A stretch of DNA of 64,000 nucleotides from Anaerolineales bacterium UBA5797. GTDB lineage: Bacteria > Chloroflexota > Anaerolineae > Anaerolineales > Villigracilaceae. This document shows, one piece after another, positions 25,766 to 33,577 of the stretch. A model generated the notes under the pieces. That model did not search any database, had not been told where the DNA came from, and was given only the letters and a program-made list of their open reading frames with translations. The DNA is taken from the NCBI GenBank assembly GCA_002418205.1, contig DIDP01000056.1:1-64000 (forward strand). Direction: 5' to 3'. Position 1 is the stretch's first letter; each line of letters begins with the position of its first letter. Both the position numbers and the translations under genes were made by a program.

Positions 25766-26587
25766 ATGCCTGCGAAAAATATTTTTGACCTTGACGTTCT
25801 ATTGATCCAACTTGGACAAGTTGGAAAACGCCTGACGGAGATCGGCGCCTCCGAAGGCGCGGCGGGGAATCTATCCGTATGTGTGCGCGGAGACCTGGAT
25901 GTCACCGCTCGATTTCCTGATATGCAGGTTGTCGAACTGCCTTTGTCCGCCCCGGAACTGGCAGGTGCAACGATCATCGTTACGGGGTCGGGCAGACGAT
26001 TGCGCGAGATCGTCGATTCGCCAACTGCCAATCTCGCCTGTGTGGTCGTGAACGAGGATGGGATGACCGGCAGGATGTTCAGGTCGCGGGATTGCGAGTT
26101 CAAGCGGGTGACCAGCGAATTCAATTCGCATCTGGCAATCCATCATGATCGGCTGAAATCGAGTTCCGCCCGGTACAATGCTGTACTGCATGCCCAGCCT
26201 GTCCACCTTACATATCTGAGTCACATCCCTGCTTATCAGGATGAGAGGTATTTCAATACGCATCTATTTCGATGGCAGCCTGAAACCATCTTGAGTATCC
26301 CGGAAGGGATCGGGATGATTCCGTTCATTGTGAACGGCTCGGATGAACAAATGTCTGCGACCGTGCGTTCGATGCAGGATCATCGGGTCGTCATGTGGGC
26401 GCGGCACGGAGTGGTGGCGCGATCGGATGATTCGCTCTTTCAGGCGCTCGATCTGGTGGAGTACGCCGAAACGGCGGCTCATTACGAGTATCTGAACCTG
26501 TCTGCCGGTGAAAAAGCGGACGGTCTCAGCCCGGAGCAGATCCGTCAAATCTGCGAGGCGTGGAACGTCAGGCAGGGGATCTTCTGA
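25766..26587 (+). CDS. rhaD: Class II aldolase, rhamnulose-1-phosphate aldolase-like
   Basis: 273 residues. Class II aldolases cleave a ketose-1-phosphate to dihydroxyacetone phosphate and an aldehyde using zinc. The RhaD-type segments IVTGSGRRLREIVDSPTANL and TSEFNSHL (catalytic Glu at 118) are present. The zinc site reads H142-A-Q144 and H214 (MWARHGVV): the second His of the usual HxH is Gln. H147 is nearby and may substitute. The start at 25766 was preferred over the upstream TTG because AAGGG precedes it. No rhamnose kinase or isomerase is in the window, so the physiological substrate is uncertain. Confidence 0.78.
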   Translation: MPAKNIFDLDVLLIQLGQVGKRLTEIGASEGAAGNLSVCVRGDLDVTARFPDMQVVELPLSAPELAGATIIVTGSGRRLREIVDSPTANLACVVVNEDGMTGRMFRSRDCEFKRVTSEFNSHLAIHHDRLKSSSARYNAVLHAQPVHLTYLSHIPAYQDERYFNTHLFRWQPETILSIPEGIGMIPFIVNGSDEQMSATVRSMQDHRVVMWARHGVVARSDDSLFQALDLVEYAETAAHYEYLNLSAGEKADGLSPEQIRQICEAWNVRQGIF

Positions 26588-26665
26588 ACCGGTTTGGGCT
26601 GTGGATCGGCGTTGTATGGCGGGATCAGCCTTCGGCCTGGAGTGAGGCGGTGACCGTTGTCCTGC

Positions 26666-26694
26666 TTGCCAGAGAACGGATTTGAGTCTATACT
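26666..26694 (+). promoter_or_regulatory. Promoter of the CBS-domain gene
   Basis: TTGCCA (26666-26671), 17-base spacer, TATACT (26689-26694). The start point would lie about 30 bases before the ATG, with GAGGAGG in the leader. Confidence 0.65.
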
Positions 26695-26732
26695 TCGGTG
26701 AAGTTCCGACCACAATTCAGAGGAGGCTGACC

Positions 26733-27170
26733 ATGGCAACCGTTCGTGACATAATCCGCAAGAAGGGCGGAGAAGTGTATTCGATTGCTCGCAATGCGAG
26801 CGTCTTTGAGGCGCTCAAGATGATGGCAGACCTGAATACCGGCGCGTTGATGGTAATGGCCGAGGGGAAGGTGGACGGGATCCTTTCGGAACGTGACTGT
26901 GTGCGGCGGGTCGAGTTGCACGGACGGAGTGCCAAGGATACCAGGGTGGAAGACATCATGACTTCCAAGGTGTTATATGCGCAGGCGAACCAATCGATCG
27001 AAGAGTGCGTCGCGATCATGCTCGATAAGAACATCCGGCACCTGCCCGTTTTCGAGGGTGACGAATTGATCGGGTTCATCTCGGCCCGCGACGCCCTGGC
27101 GGAACTGGTTGACCAGCAGAAGTTCATGATCTCACAGCTCGAACATTACATTACCGGCGGCGGACGATAA
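26733..27170 (+). CDS. Two-CBS-domain protein
   Basis: 145 residues, essentially a CBS pair (Bateman module), with repeats at about 8-63 and 72-130. MADLNTGALMVMAEGKVDGILSERD and LDKNIRHLPVFEGDELIGFISARD are the paired cores. Stand-alone CBS proteins bind adenine nucleotides or SAM and sense energy state or redox partners. The ATG follows AGGAGG at the right distance; the frame further upstream is not coding-like. It has its own promoter and sits 32 bases before the amidase gene, so co-transcription is possible. Confidence 0.9.
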   Translation: MATVRDIIRKKGGEVYSIARNASVFEALKMMADLNTGALMVMAEGKVDGILSERDCVRRVELHGRSAKDTRVEDIMTSKVLYAQANQSIEECVAIMLDKNIRHLPVFEGDELIGFISARDALAELVDQQKFMISQLEHYITGGGR

Positions 27171-27202
27171 TCCCGCCATTTTAATTCAGAGGAGCCATCG
27201 GG

Positions 27203-28714
27203 ATGATCCTTCCGGAGTGGACGATCTCAGAATTGCAGGAAAAAATGGAATCCGGCGAGTTGACTGCGCGTCAGCTCGCCGGTTTGTATCTCCAGCGCAT
27301 TGAAGCGGTGGATAAGAGCGGACCGTATATCAATTCGATCATCGAGTTGAACCCGGACGCGCTCGCGCTCGCGGAGAAGCTCGATGAGGAACGGAAGGCG
27401 GGAAAGGTGCGCGGAGCCTTGCATGGCATCCCCATTTTGATCAAGGATAATATCGATACGCACGACCGGATGCAGACCACTGCCGGTTCTCTGGCGCTGG
27501 AAGGAAACATCGCCGCACAGGATGCCCACATCGTGAAGCAACTGCGCAAGGCGGGCGCGTTGATCCTGGGCAAGACGAACTTGAGCGAGTGGGCGAATTT
27601 CCGCGGCAAGCCTTCGGTCAGTGGGTGGTCGTCACGCGGCGGCTTGACGCGCAACCCGCACGCGTTGGACCGTTCGGCGTGCGGCTCTTCGTCCGGCTCC
27701 GGCGCGGCAGTGGCGGCGAACCTGTGTATTGCCGCGGTCGGTACGGAAACCGATGGCTCGATCATCTGTCCGAGTCAGACGAATGGAATCGTGGGTATCA
27801 AGCCCACGCTTGGTTTGTTGAGTCGCAGTGGCATCATCCCGATCTCGCACAGCCAGGATACGCCCGGTCCGATGGCGCGCACGGTCAGGGATGCCGCGAT
27901 CCTGCTAGGGGCGATGACGGGAGCCGATAAAACGGATCCAGCCACCAGGTCCGGCAGGAAGCGGGCACTGCGGGATTATTCGAAGTCCTTCGATTATGAG
28001 GGGCTCAAAGGTGCACGCATCGGCGTGGCGCGTAACATGGCGGGGTCGAATCCGAAGATCATCAAGATCTTCGAGTTGTGCCTGGAGGTCATGAAACAAC
28101 TCGGCGCGGTCATCGTCGATCCTGCGGATGTGCCGAACTTCGATAAATTCAGCAAGACCGAAGTTGAAGTGCTGCATTATGAGTTCAAGGCGGATTTGAA
28201 CAAATACCTCAAGGCGCTTGGCGAAGAGGCGCGCGTCCATTCGTTGGAGGATGTGATCAGGTTCAATGAGGAGAACGCCGACCGCGTGATGCCCTATTTC
28301 GGGCAGGAGCACATGCTCGCGGCGCAGGCGAAGGGTCCGTTGAGCGAGAAGAAGTACAGGGATGCGCTGGCGAAGAACCACCGCCTCACCCGCAAGGAGG
28401 GGCTCGACGCGGCGTTCCGCAAGCATAAACTCGATGCGATCGTTGTGCCCTCCGGCGGCCCGGCGTGGATGATCGACCTTGCGAACGGAGATGCGCTCAA
28501 CTGGGATATGGAAAGCACTTCGCCGCCGGCGGTTGCCGGGTATCCGCATATCACCGTCCCGGCGGGATTCCTATTTGGATTGCCGGTTGGCATCTCGTTC
28601 ATTGCAAAAGCCTGGCAGGAGGCTGATCTGATTAAATATGCCTATGCCTTCGAACAGGCGACCCAATATCGCAGACAGCCGCGTTATCTGCCCACTGCAA
28701 ACTTAAATCCATAG
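27203..28714 (+). CDS. Amidase-signature family amidohydrolase
   Basis: 503 residues. The Ser-cisSer-Lys catalytic triad is visible: K81 in ILIKDNID, the Ser-rich cis-Ser loop CGSSSGSGAAVAAN, and nucleophile S186 in GTETDGSI. The family is broad (aryl, fatty-acid and peptide amides; GatA-like). GatB/GatC are not nearby, and the sequence lacks the usual GatA context, so it is more likely a catabolic amidase. No signal peptide is present, so the protein is cytoplasmic. A GAGGAG ribosome site precedes the ATG. Confidence 0.9.
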   Translation: MILPEWTISELQEKMESGELTARQLAGLYLQRIEAVDKSGPYINSIIELNPDALALAEKLDEERKAGKVRGALHGIPILIKDNIDTHDRMQTTAGSLALEGNIAAQDAHIVKQLRKAGALILGKTNLSEWANFRGKPSVSGWSSRGGLTRNPHALDRSACGSSSGSGAAVAANLCIAAVGTETDGSIICPSQTNGIVGIKPTLGLLSRSGIIPISHSQDTPGPMARTVRDAAILLGAMTGADKTDPATRSGRKRALRDYSKSFDYEGLKGARIGVARNMAGSNPKIIKIFELCLEVMKQLGAVIVDPADVPNFDKFSKTEVEVLHYEFKADLNKYLKALGEEARVHSLEDVIRFNEENADRVMPYFGQEHMLAAQAKGPLSEKKYRDALAKNHRLTRKEGLDAAFRKHKLDAIVVPSGGPAWMIDLANGDALNWDMESTSPPAVAGYPHITVPAGFLFGLPVGISFIAKAWQEADLIKYAYAFEQATQYRRQPRYLPTANLNP

Positions 28715-28752
28715 ATCACCTGTTGAAAATCATATCTTTATCGACTTTCATC

Positions 28753-28800
28753 CCGACCGGTCGGTGTTGACTTGTCAGACCTTTTGTTTCGGTCTATACT
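28753..28800 (+). promoter_or_regulatory. Promoter and palindrome upstream of the formate dehydrogenase operon
   Basis: TTGTCA (28772-28777), 17-base spacer, TATACT (28795-28800), 16 bases before the ATG. A perfect 12-base palindrome CCGACCGGTCGG (28753-28764) lies just upstream of the -35 and could bind an activator. The short leader places the GGAG ribosome site at the very 5' end of the message. Confidence 0.55.
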
Positions 28801-28816
28801 TTGACCGGAGCAAATC

Positions 28817-30535
28817 ATGACAGTCACTGAAACTTCCCAACTTCACACTGCGATCGAACCGTATATCCCATTGGGCCGCTCGGGGCTGTTGCCAGCCCTG
28901 CATGCGGCTCAAAAAATTTATGGCTGGGTTTCCGAGCCGGTTGCCACCGAGATCGCAAAAGCCCTGCGCGTCCCGCTTGCCGATGTGCATGGCGTCATCG
29001 AGTTTTATTCCCTCTTTTACAACGAACCGACCAGCACACATGTGATCCGCGTTTGTACGGATGTGGCATGTGCCCTCAAAGGTGGGGAGGGGATCCTGAA
29101 CCACCTTTGTTCCCATCATGGACTCAAACCGGGTCAGACGACCGAGGACCTGTCCCTGACCATCGAGGCGAGTCCCTGCCTGGGGCTTTGTGAGCATGCC
29201 CCGGTCGCTCTGGTGGATGACCAAGCCGAAACGAACATCGATCTCGAAAAAGATACCTACGAGCTGGGTCGACCGCCATCGCATGTGTATGGCACGATCC
29301 GTTTGTTGACCGCGAATTGTGGAAACGGTACGACCTCACTGCCGAAGTATGGCGACTATGCCGCGTTCAAAAAAGCATTGGGCATGAAGCCCGAAGAGAT
29401 CGTGAACGAGGTCAAGGCTTCCGGTCTGGTGGGACGCGGCGGAGCGGCGTTCCCGGCGGGCATCAAATGGGAGGGCGCGGCAAAAGCCGAAGCCGACCAG
29501 AAATATGTCGTCTGCAACGCGGACGAGTCCGAGCCGGGCACATTCAAGGACCGCGTCCTGCTTATCGACGATCCACATCGCACCATCGAAGGGATGCTGA
29601 TCGCGGGCTATGCCATCGGCGCAAGCAAGGGTTATATTTACATCCGCGCGGAATATCCCTATATCTTCCCCGTGCTTGAAAATGCTTTGAAAGAATCGCG
29701 TGAAGCTGGACTGCTTGGAGAAAACATCCTTGGCGCCGGCTTTTCGTTCGATATTGAAGTCCGCGTTGGCGCGGGCGCTTACATCTGTGGCGAGGAGACC
29801 GCGCTGTTCGAGTCCATCGAGGGGAAGCGCGGCTTCCCGCGCATCAAACCGCCTTTCCCCACGACACATGGCGTCTTTGGCAAGCCGACGGTCATCAACA
29901 ATGTCGAGACGTTGTGCAATGTGCCGTTGATCGTCTCGCAAGGCTCCGCTGAATATCGAAAGATCGGTACCGAGAAATCGCCGGGACCTAAACTATTCTG
30001 TGTCTCTGGTGATGTGGAACGGACCGGTGTTTACGAAATCCCGTTTGGTGTGACTCTGCGAGAGTTGCTCGAAATGGCGGGCGGCGTGAAGAGCGGCAAG
30101 GGATTGAAATCCATCCTCTTCGGCGGCGCGGCAGGGGCGTTCGCCACGTCCGAACATCTGGATGTAAAAATGACGTTCGAAGATTTGCGCGCGGCAGGCT
30201 TGCCTTTAGGCTCCGGCGTGGTCATGGTCTTCGACGAGACGCGGGATATGCGTCAGGTGCTCAAGAGTTTGGGTCACTTCTTTGCACATGAGTCGTGTGG
30301 AAAGTGCTATCCCTGCCAGATGGGCACCCAGCGTCAGAAGGAAATACTGGATCGTGTAGCCAAAGGAAAGATCCTCCCGGAGGATTTCAACCGCCTGCAG
30401 GATGTGGGTTGGACGATGACGGACGCGAGTCTTTGCGGGTTGGGTCAAACAGCCGCGAGCGCGGTCCTGTCTGCGATGAAGTTGTGGCCTGAAATCTTTG
30501 TTGAAGGTCAAATGTCGCAGGTTGACGGTCAGTAG
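28817..30535 (+). CDS. NuoE-NuoF fusion, NADH-binding diaphorase subunit of formate dehydrogenase
   Basis: 572 residues. Residues 1-150 are NuoE-like with a thioredoxin-type [2Fe-2S] site (C80, C85, C121, C125). After a linker, residues about 175-560 are NuoF-like: FMN/NAD site [28 protein letters not shown], and the [4Fe-4S] motif [13 protein letters not shown] with a distal cysteine in SLCGLGQ. The fusion would pass electrons between NAD(H) and the ferredoxin subunit next in the operon. Such fused subunits occur in NAD-dependent formate dehydrogenases and hydrogenases. The last residues ([11 protein letters not shown]) are encoded inside an inverted-repeat element, so the native C-terminus may have been altered. 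Confidence 0.9.
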   Translation: MTVTETSQLHTAIEPYIPLGRSGLLPALHAAQKIYGWVSEPVATEIAKALRVPLADVHGVIEFYSLFYNEPTSTHVIRVCTDVACALKGGEGILNHLCSHHGLKPGQTTEDLSLTIEASPCLGLCEHAPVALVDDQAETNIDLEKDTYELGRPPSHVYGTIRLLTANCGNGTTSLPKYGDYAAFKKALGMKPEEIVNEVKASGLVGRGGAAFPAGIKWEGAAKAEADQKYVVCNADESEPGTFKDRVLLIDDPHRTIEGMLIAGYAIGASKGYIYIRAEYPYIFPVLENALKESREAGLLGENILGAGFSFDIEVRVGAGAYICGEETALFESIEGKRGFPRIKPPFPTTHGVFGKPTVINNVETLCNVPLIVSQGSAEYRKIGTEKSPGPKLFCVSGDVERTGVYEIPFGVTLRELLEMAGGVKSGKGLKSILFGGAAGAFATSEHLDVKMTFEDLRAAGLPLGSGVVMVFDETRDMRQVLKSLGHFFAHESCGKCYPCQMGTQRQKEILDRVAKGKILPEDFNRLQDVGWTMTDASLCGLGQTAASAVLSAMKLWPEIFVEGQMSQVDGQ

Positions 30536-30566
30536 ATGGTTTGGCCTTTGACCTTGGACTTTCAAC
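30500..30566. repeat. Inverted repeat spanning the NuoEF stop codon
   Basis: GTTGAAGGTCAAA (30500-30512) is complementary to TTTGACCTT plus TTTCAAC (30547-30566, one small interruption). The left arm encodes the last residues of the NuoE-NuoF fusion. The TTTGACCTT/GACTTT style is that of a degenerate hairpin element. Confidence 0.55.
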
Positions 30567-30588
30567 TTTCGACTTACAAGGTGAGATT

Positions 30589-31290
30589 ATGACAGTCACT
30601 TTTCAAATGGACGGCAAGGAAATTACAGTCGAAGACGGCATGACCCTGCTGGAAGCCGCGCGGGAACAAGGGATCGATATTCCCACCATCTGCTTCCACG
30701 AAGCGACGAAGGCAAATGGACTGTGCCGCATCTGCGTGGTGGAAGTCGAGGGGTGGAGGCTGCTCCAGCCGGCGTGCATCGTCAAGGCCGCGGCAGAGAT
30801 GAAGGTTCAGACGCGAAGCGAGAAGGTCGTGCGCGCGCGCAGGACAATTCTGGAAATGTTGGCATCCACGATGGATTTGTCGGACGCGCCTGAGATCCTG
30901 ACGATGATGGACGAGTACGGCGCGGGCGCGGACCGCTTCCCGGATGCAGAGCGGCGCGAGTCGGAGGTCAAGGACGACAACCCGATGTACATCCGCGATT
31001 ACTCGAAGTGCCTGTTGTGCTGGCGCTGTGTGCAAGTCTGCGCGGAAGATGCGCAATACACGTACGCCATCAACTTCGAGGGGCGCGGCTACGAGACGCA
31101 GATCGGCACGTTCTTCGACAAATCCATTCCTGAAACGACTTGTGTGTTGTGCGGTCAATGTGTGGGCGTCTGTCCCACGGGCGCGTTGAAGCCGAAGCGG
31201 CAATTTTTACTGGAGTCAGGGATGAAGCCTGAGGAGATCAGCGTGTTGAATACGGGAAGAAAGAGAAGGAAGGAAAAGACTAACCGCTAA
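30589..31290 (+). CDS. Formate dehydrogenase ferredoxin subunit (NuoG N-terminus-like)
   Basis: 233 residues. An N-terminal [2Fe-2S] plant-type domain carries cysteines in [19 protein letters not shown] and QPACIV. Residues about 138-205 have two [4Fe-4S] binding motifs, [11 protein letters not shown] and [12 protein letters not shown]. It matches the electron-transfer part of NuoG/HndD-like subunits without the molybdopterin domain, which is supplied by the next genes. It links the catalytic subunit to the NuoEF diaphorase. The ATG at 30589 follows AAGGTGAG; the frame upstream lies in the repeat. The basic C-terminus ([10 protein letters not shown]) runs into a second hairpin repeat. Confidence 0.9.
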   Translation: MTVTFQMDGKEITVEDGMTLLEAAREQGIDIPTICFHEATKANGLCRICVVEVEGWRLLQPACIVKAAAEMKVQTRSEKVVRARRTILEMLASTMDLSDAPEILTMMDEYGAGADRFPDAERRESEVKDDNPMYIRDYSKCLLCWRCVQVCAEDAQYTYAINFEGRGYETQIGTFFDKSIPETTCVLCGQCVGVCPTGALKPKRQFLLESGMKPEEISVLNTGRKRRKEKTNR

Positions 31291-31348
31291 GAGCGCCAAG
31301 TTCGCCAAGAAGAAAAAAGATCTTTGCGTTCTTCGCGGGCTTTGCGGT
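31283..31348. repeat. Imperfect inverted repeat, ACCGCnAAG type
   Basis: 27-base arms at 31283-31309 and 31322-31348 match at about 20 positions in reverse complement. Each arm contains a three-fold pattern of CGC/AAG steps. It covers the ferredoxin stop codon and ends just before the ribosome site of the next gene. Confidence 0.65.
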
Positions 31349-31360
31349 AAGGAGTGTTTG

Positions 31361-33451
31361 ATGATCAAGCCCGACAGAATAGTAACAACGACCTGTCCGT
31401 ATTGCGGGGTGGGGTGCATGTTGAATTTGCACATCCGGGAGAATGTCGTCTATCGTGTCACCTCGCCGTTCGATGCGCCCGCCAACAAGGGCAACCTGTG
31501 CGTGAAGGGACGCTTCGGCTACGACTTCGTCCATGCAAAAGATAGATTGACGCAGCCGTTGATGAGGAAGAATGGCGAACTCGTCCCGGCAACGTGGGAT
31601 GAAGCGATGGGACATGTCGCCTCACGATTGTTGGAGATCCGCGACAAATATGGACCCGACTCGATCGGCTTCCTCGTCTCAGCCAAATGCACGAACGAGG
31701 AAAACTATCTCCTGCAAAAGGTGGCGCGCGGACTGATCGGCACGAACAACGTCGATCACTGCGCGCGGCTCTGACACTCCAGCTCTGTCGCCGGTCTGGC
31801 GGCAACCCTGGGTTCGGGCGCGATGACCAACTCGATTGGTGATATTCATCTGGCAGACGTTCTGCTCGTGACAGGCAGCAACACGACCGAGGCGCATCCG
31901 GTCATCAGCCTGGAGATGAAGAAGGCGGTTCGTCAGCACGGCGCGAAGTTGATCCTGATCGACCCGCGTGAGATCGAACTGTCGAACTTTGCGGCGATCC
32001 ACATCCGCCCGCGCTCGGGTACGGACGTGGCACTGCTCAACGCGATGGCACATGTCATCATCAACGAGGGATTGGCGAGGAAGGAATTCATCGAAGCGCG
32101 CACGGAAAACTTCGACGCGCTCAAAGAAGTGGTGAAGGACTGCACTCCGCAGTGGGCTGAGGACATCTCAGGCGTCCCTGCGGAAATGATCATCGAAGCC
32201 GCGCAGGTCTACGGTCGGGCGGGAAGCGCCGCCATCTTTTGGGCGATGGGCATCACGCAGTCGTCGCACGGCGTGGATAACGTCCAGGCGCTGGCGAATC
32301 TCGCCTTGCTGACCGGCAACTTCGGGCGGCCCGGCACGGGAGTCAATCCGCTGCGCGGGCAGAACAACGTCCAGGGCGCGTGCGATGTGGGCGGTCTTCC
32401 GAACGTCATCACGGGCTATCAGCCGGTCATCGATGAGAACGTGCGCGCGAAGTTCGAGAATGCATGGCAGACGAGCGTGAATATTCCGCCCAAGCCCGGA
32501 CTGACCGTCACTGAGTTGATGAACGGCGTGCTCGAGGGACGCACCAAGGCGCTGTACATCATGGGCGAGAATCCCATCATCTCCGACCCGAATACCAATC
32601 ACGTGCGCGAGGCTCTTGAAGAGATCGAGTTCCTCGTGACGCAGGACATCTTCCTCAACGAGACCGCCCAGATGGCGCATGTGGTTTTGCCCGGCGTAAG
32701 TTTCGCCGAAAAGGACGGCACGTTCACGAACACCGAGCGGCGTGTGCAGCTGGTGCGGACCGCGCTCCCGATACGCGGCGATGCGCGCCGCGACCTCGAC
32801 ATCATTTGCGATTTAGGCAAACGATTGAGCGGCTCGAACGGGAAGACTTCTTCGGATGTCATCCGCCCGGTTACAGATTGGAACTACGCTGAAGCCTCTG
32901 ACGTGTACCGGGAGATTGCGGCTCTGACTCCGTCCATGGCTGGAATCAGCCACGAAAGGCTTGTTCCAAACGGACTGCAATGGCCCTGCCCCGCGCCCGA
33001 TCATCCAGGGACGCCGATCCTGCACAAGGAAAAATTCACGCGCGGACTCGGCAAATTCACGCCGTTGACCTTCCGCGAGCCCATCGAAAACCCCGACGAG
33101 GAATATCCGTTCACGCTCAACACGGGACGTGTCCTCCAGCACTGGCACGGCGGGACGATGAGCCGCCGCTCGGAGGGACTCGATTGGGTTGTGCCGGAGG
33201 GCGAGATCCAGATCAACGATGAGGATGGTGTGCGGCTTGGAATTGAAACGGGCGATATGATCCGTGTCACCTCGCGGCGAGGCGAAGCGACTGGCAAGGC
33301 GCGCCTGACGGATAAACTCCCGCGCGGCATGGTCTTCATGAACTTCCATTTCGCGGAAGTGCCTGCCAACGCACTGACAGGCGCAGGCGTGGACCCGGTG
33401 GCGAAGATACCCGAATATAAGGTGAGTGCGGTGAAGGTTGAGAAGATTTAG
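31361..33451 (+). CDS. fdhF: Formate dehydrogenase catalytic subunit, selenoprotein (Sec138)
   Basis: 696 residues when the in-frame TGA at 31772-31774 is read as selenocysteine 138. The N-terminal [4Fe-4S] motif CPYCGVGC with NKGNLCVKGRFGYD is intact. The context DHCARL-U-HSSSVAGL is that of the E. coli FdhF active site (CCARV-U-HGPSVAGL), and the frame continues after the TGA with typical molybdopterin motifs (ALYIMGENPIISDPN, EKDGTFTNTERRVQ, GRVLQHWHGGTMSRR). A hairpin with loop GGUCU follows at the E. coli spacing. The enzyme would oxidise formate, or reduce CO2, at a Mo or W bis-pterin centre. The ATG follows AAGGAG. Confidence 0.93.
31772..31803 (+). promoter_or_regulatory. UGA selenocysteine codon with bacterial SECIS hairpin
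   Basis: UGA at 31772-31774 is followed by 18 bases, then the loop GGUCU (31793-31797) closed by a 6-bp stem GUCGCC (31787-31792) / GGCGGC (31798-31803, one U-G pair). In E. coli fdhF the same GGUCU loop also starts 18 bases after the UGA. This is the SelB-binding element that recodes the stop. Confidence 0.9.
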
Positions 33452-33456
33452 AATAA

Positions 33457-33558
33457 TGTCATTGCGACAAAGCAATCTCCACGCCAAATAGGGGATTGCT
33501 TCGCCCTTGGTTTCGATACGCCCTTCGGGCTACTCAACCAATGGGGCTCGGAATGACA
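33457..33558. repeat. Dispersed hairpin repeat, GTCATTGCGA family
   Basis: The outer arms TGTCATTGCGA and GGAATGACA enclose GCAATCTCC / GGGATTGCTTCG, with a further piece reading TTTCGATACGCCCTTCGGGC. It is the second copy of the element at 13409-13486. It fills almost the whole gap between the two catalytic subunit genes. Confidence 0.75.
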
Positions 33559-33577
33559 TAATCTCGGAGGTGTCTTA

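Noticed and set aside
31361..31771. FdhF as a pseudogene or frameshift caused by the TGA
   Set aside because: The frame is the same on both sides, the stop is at the known Sec site and a matching SECIS hairpin follows.
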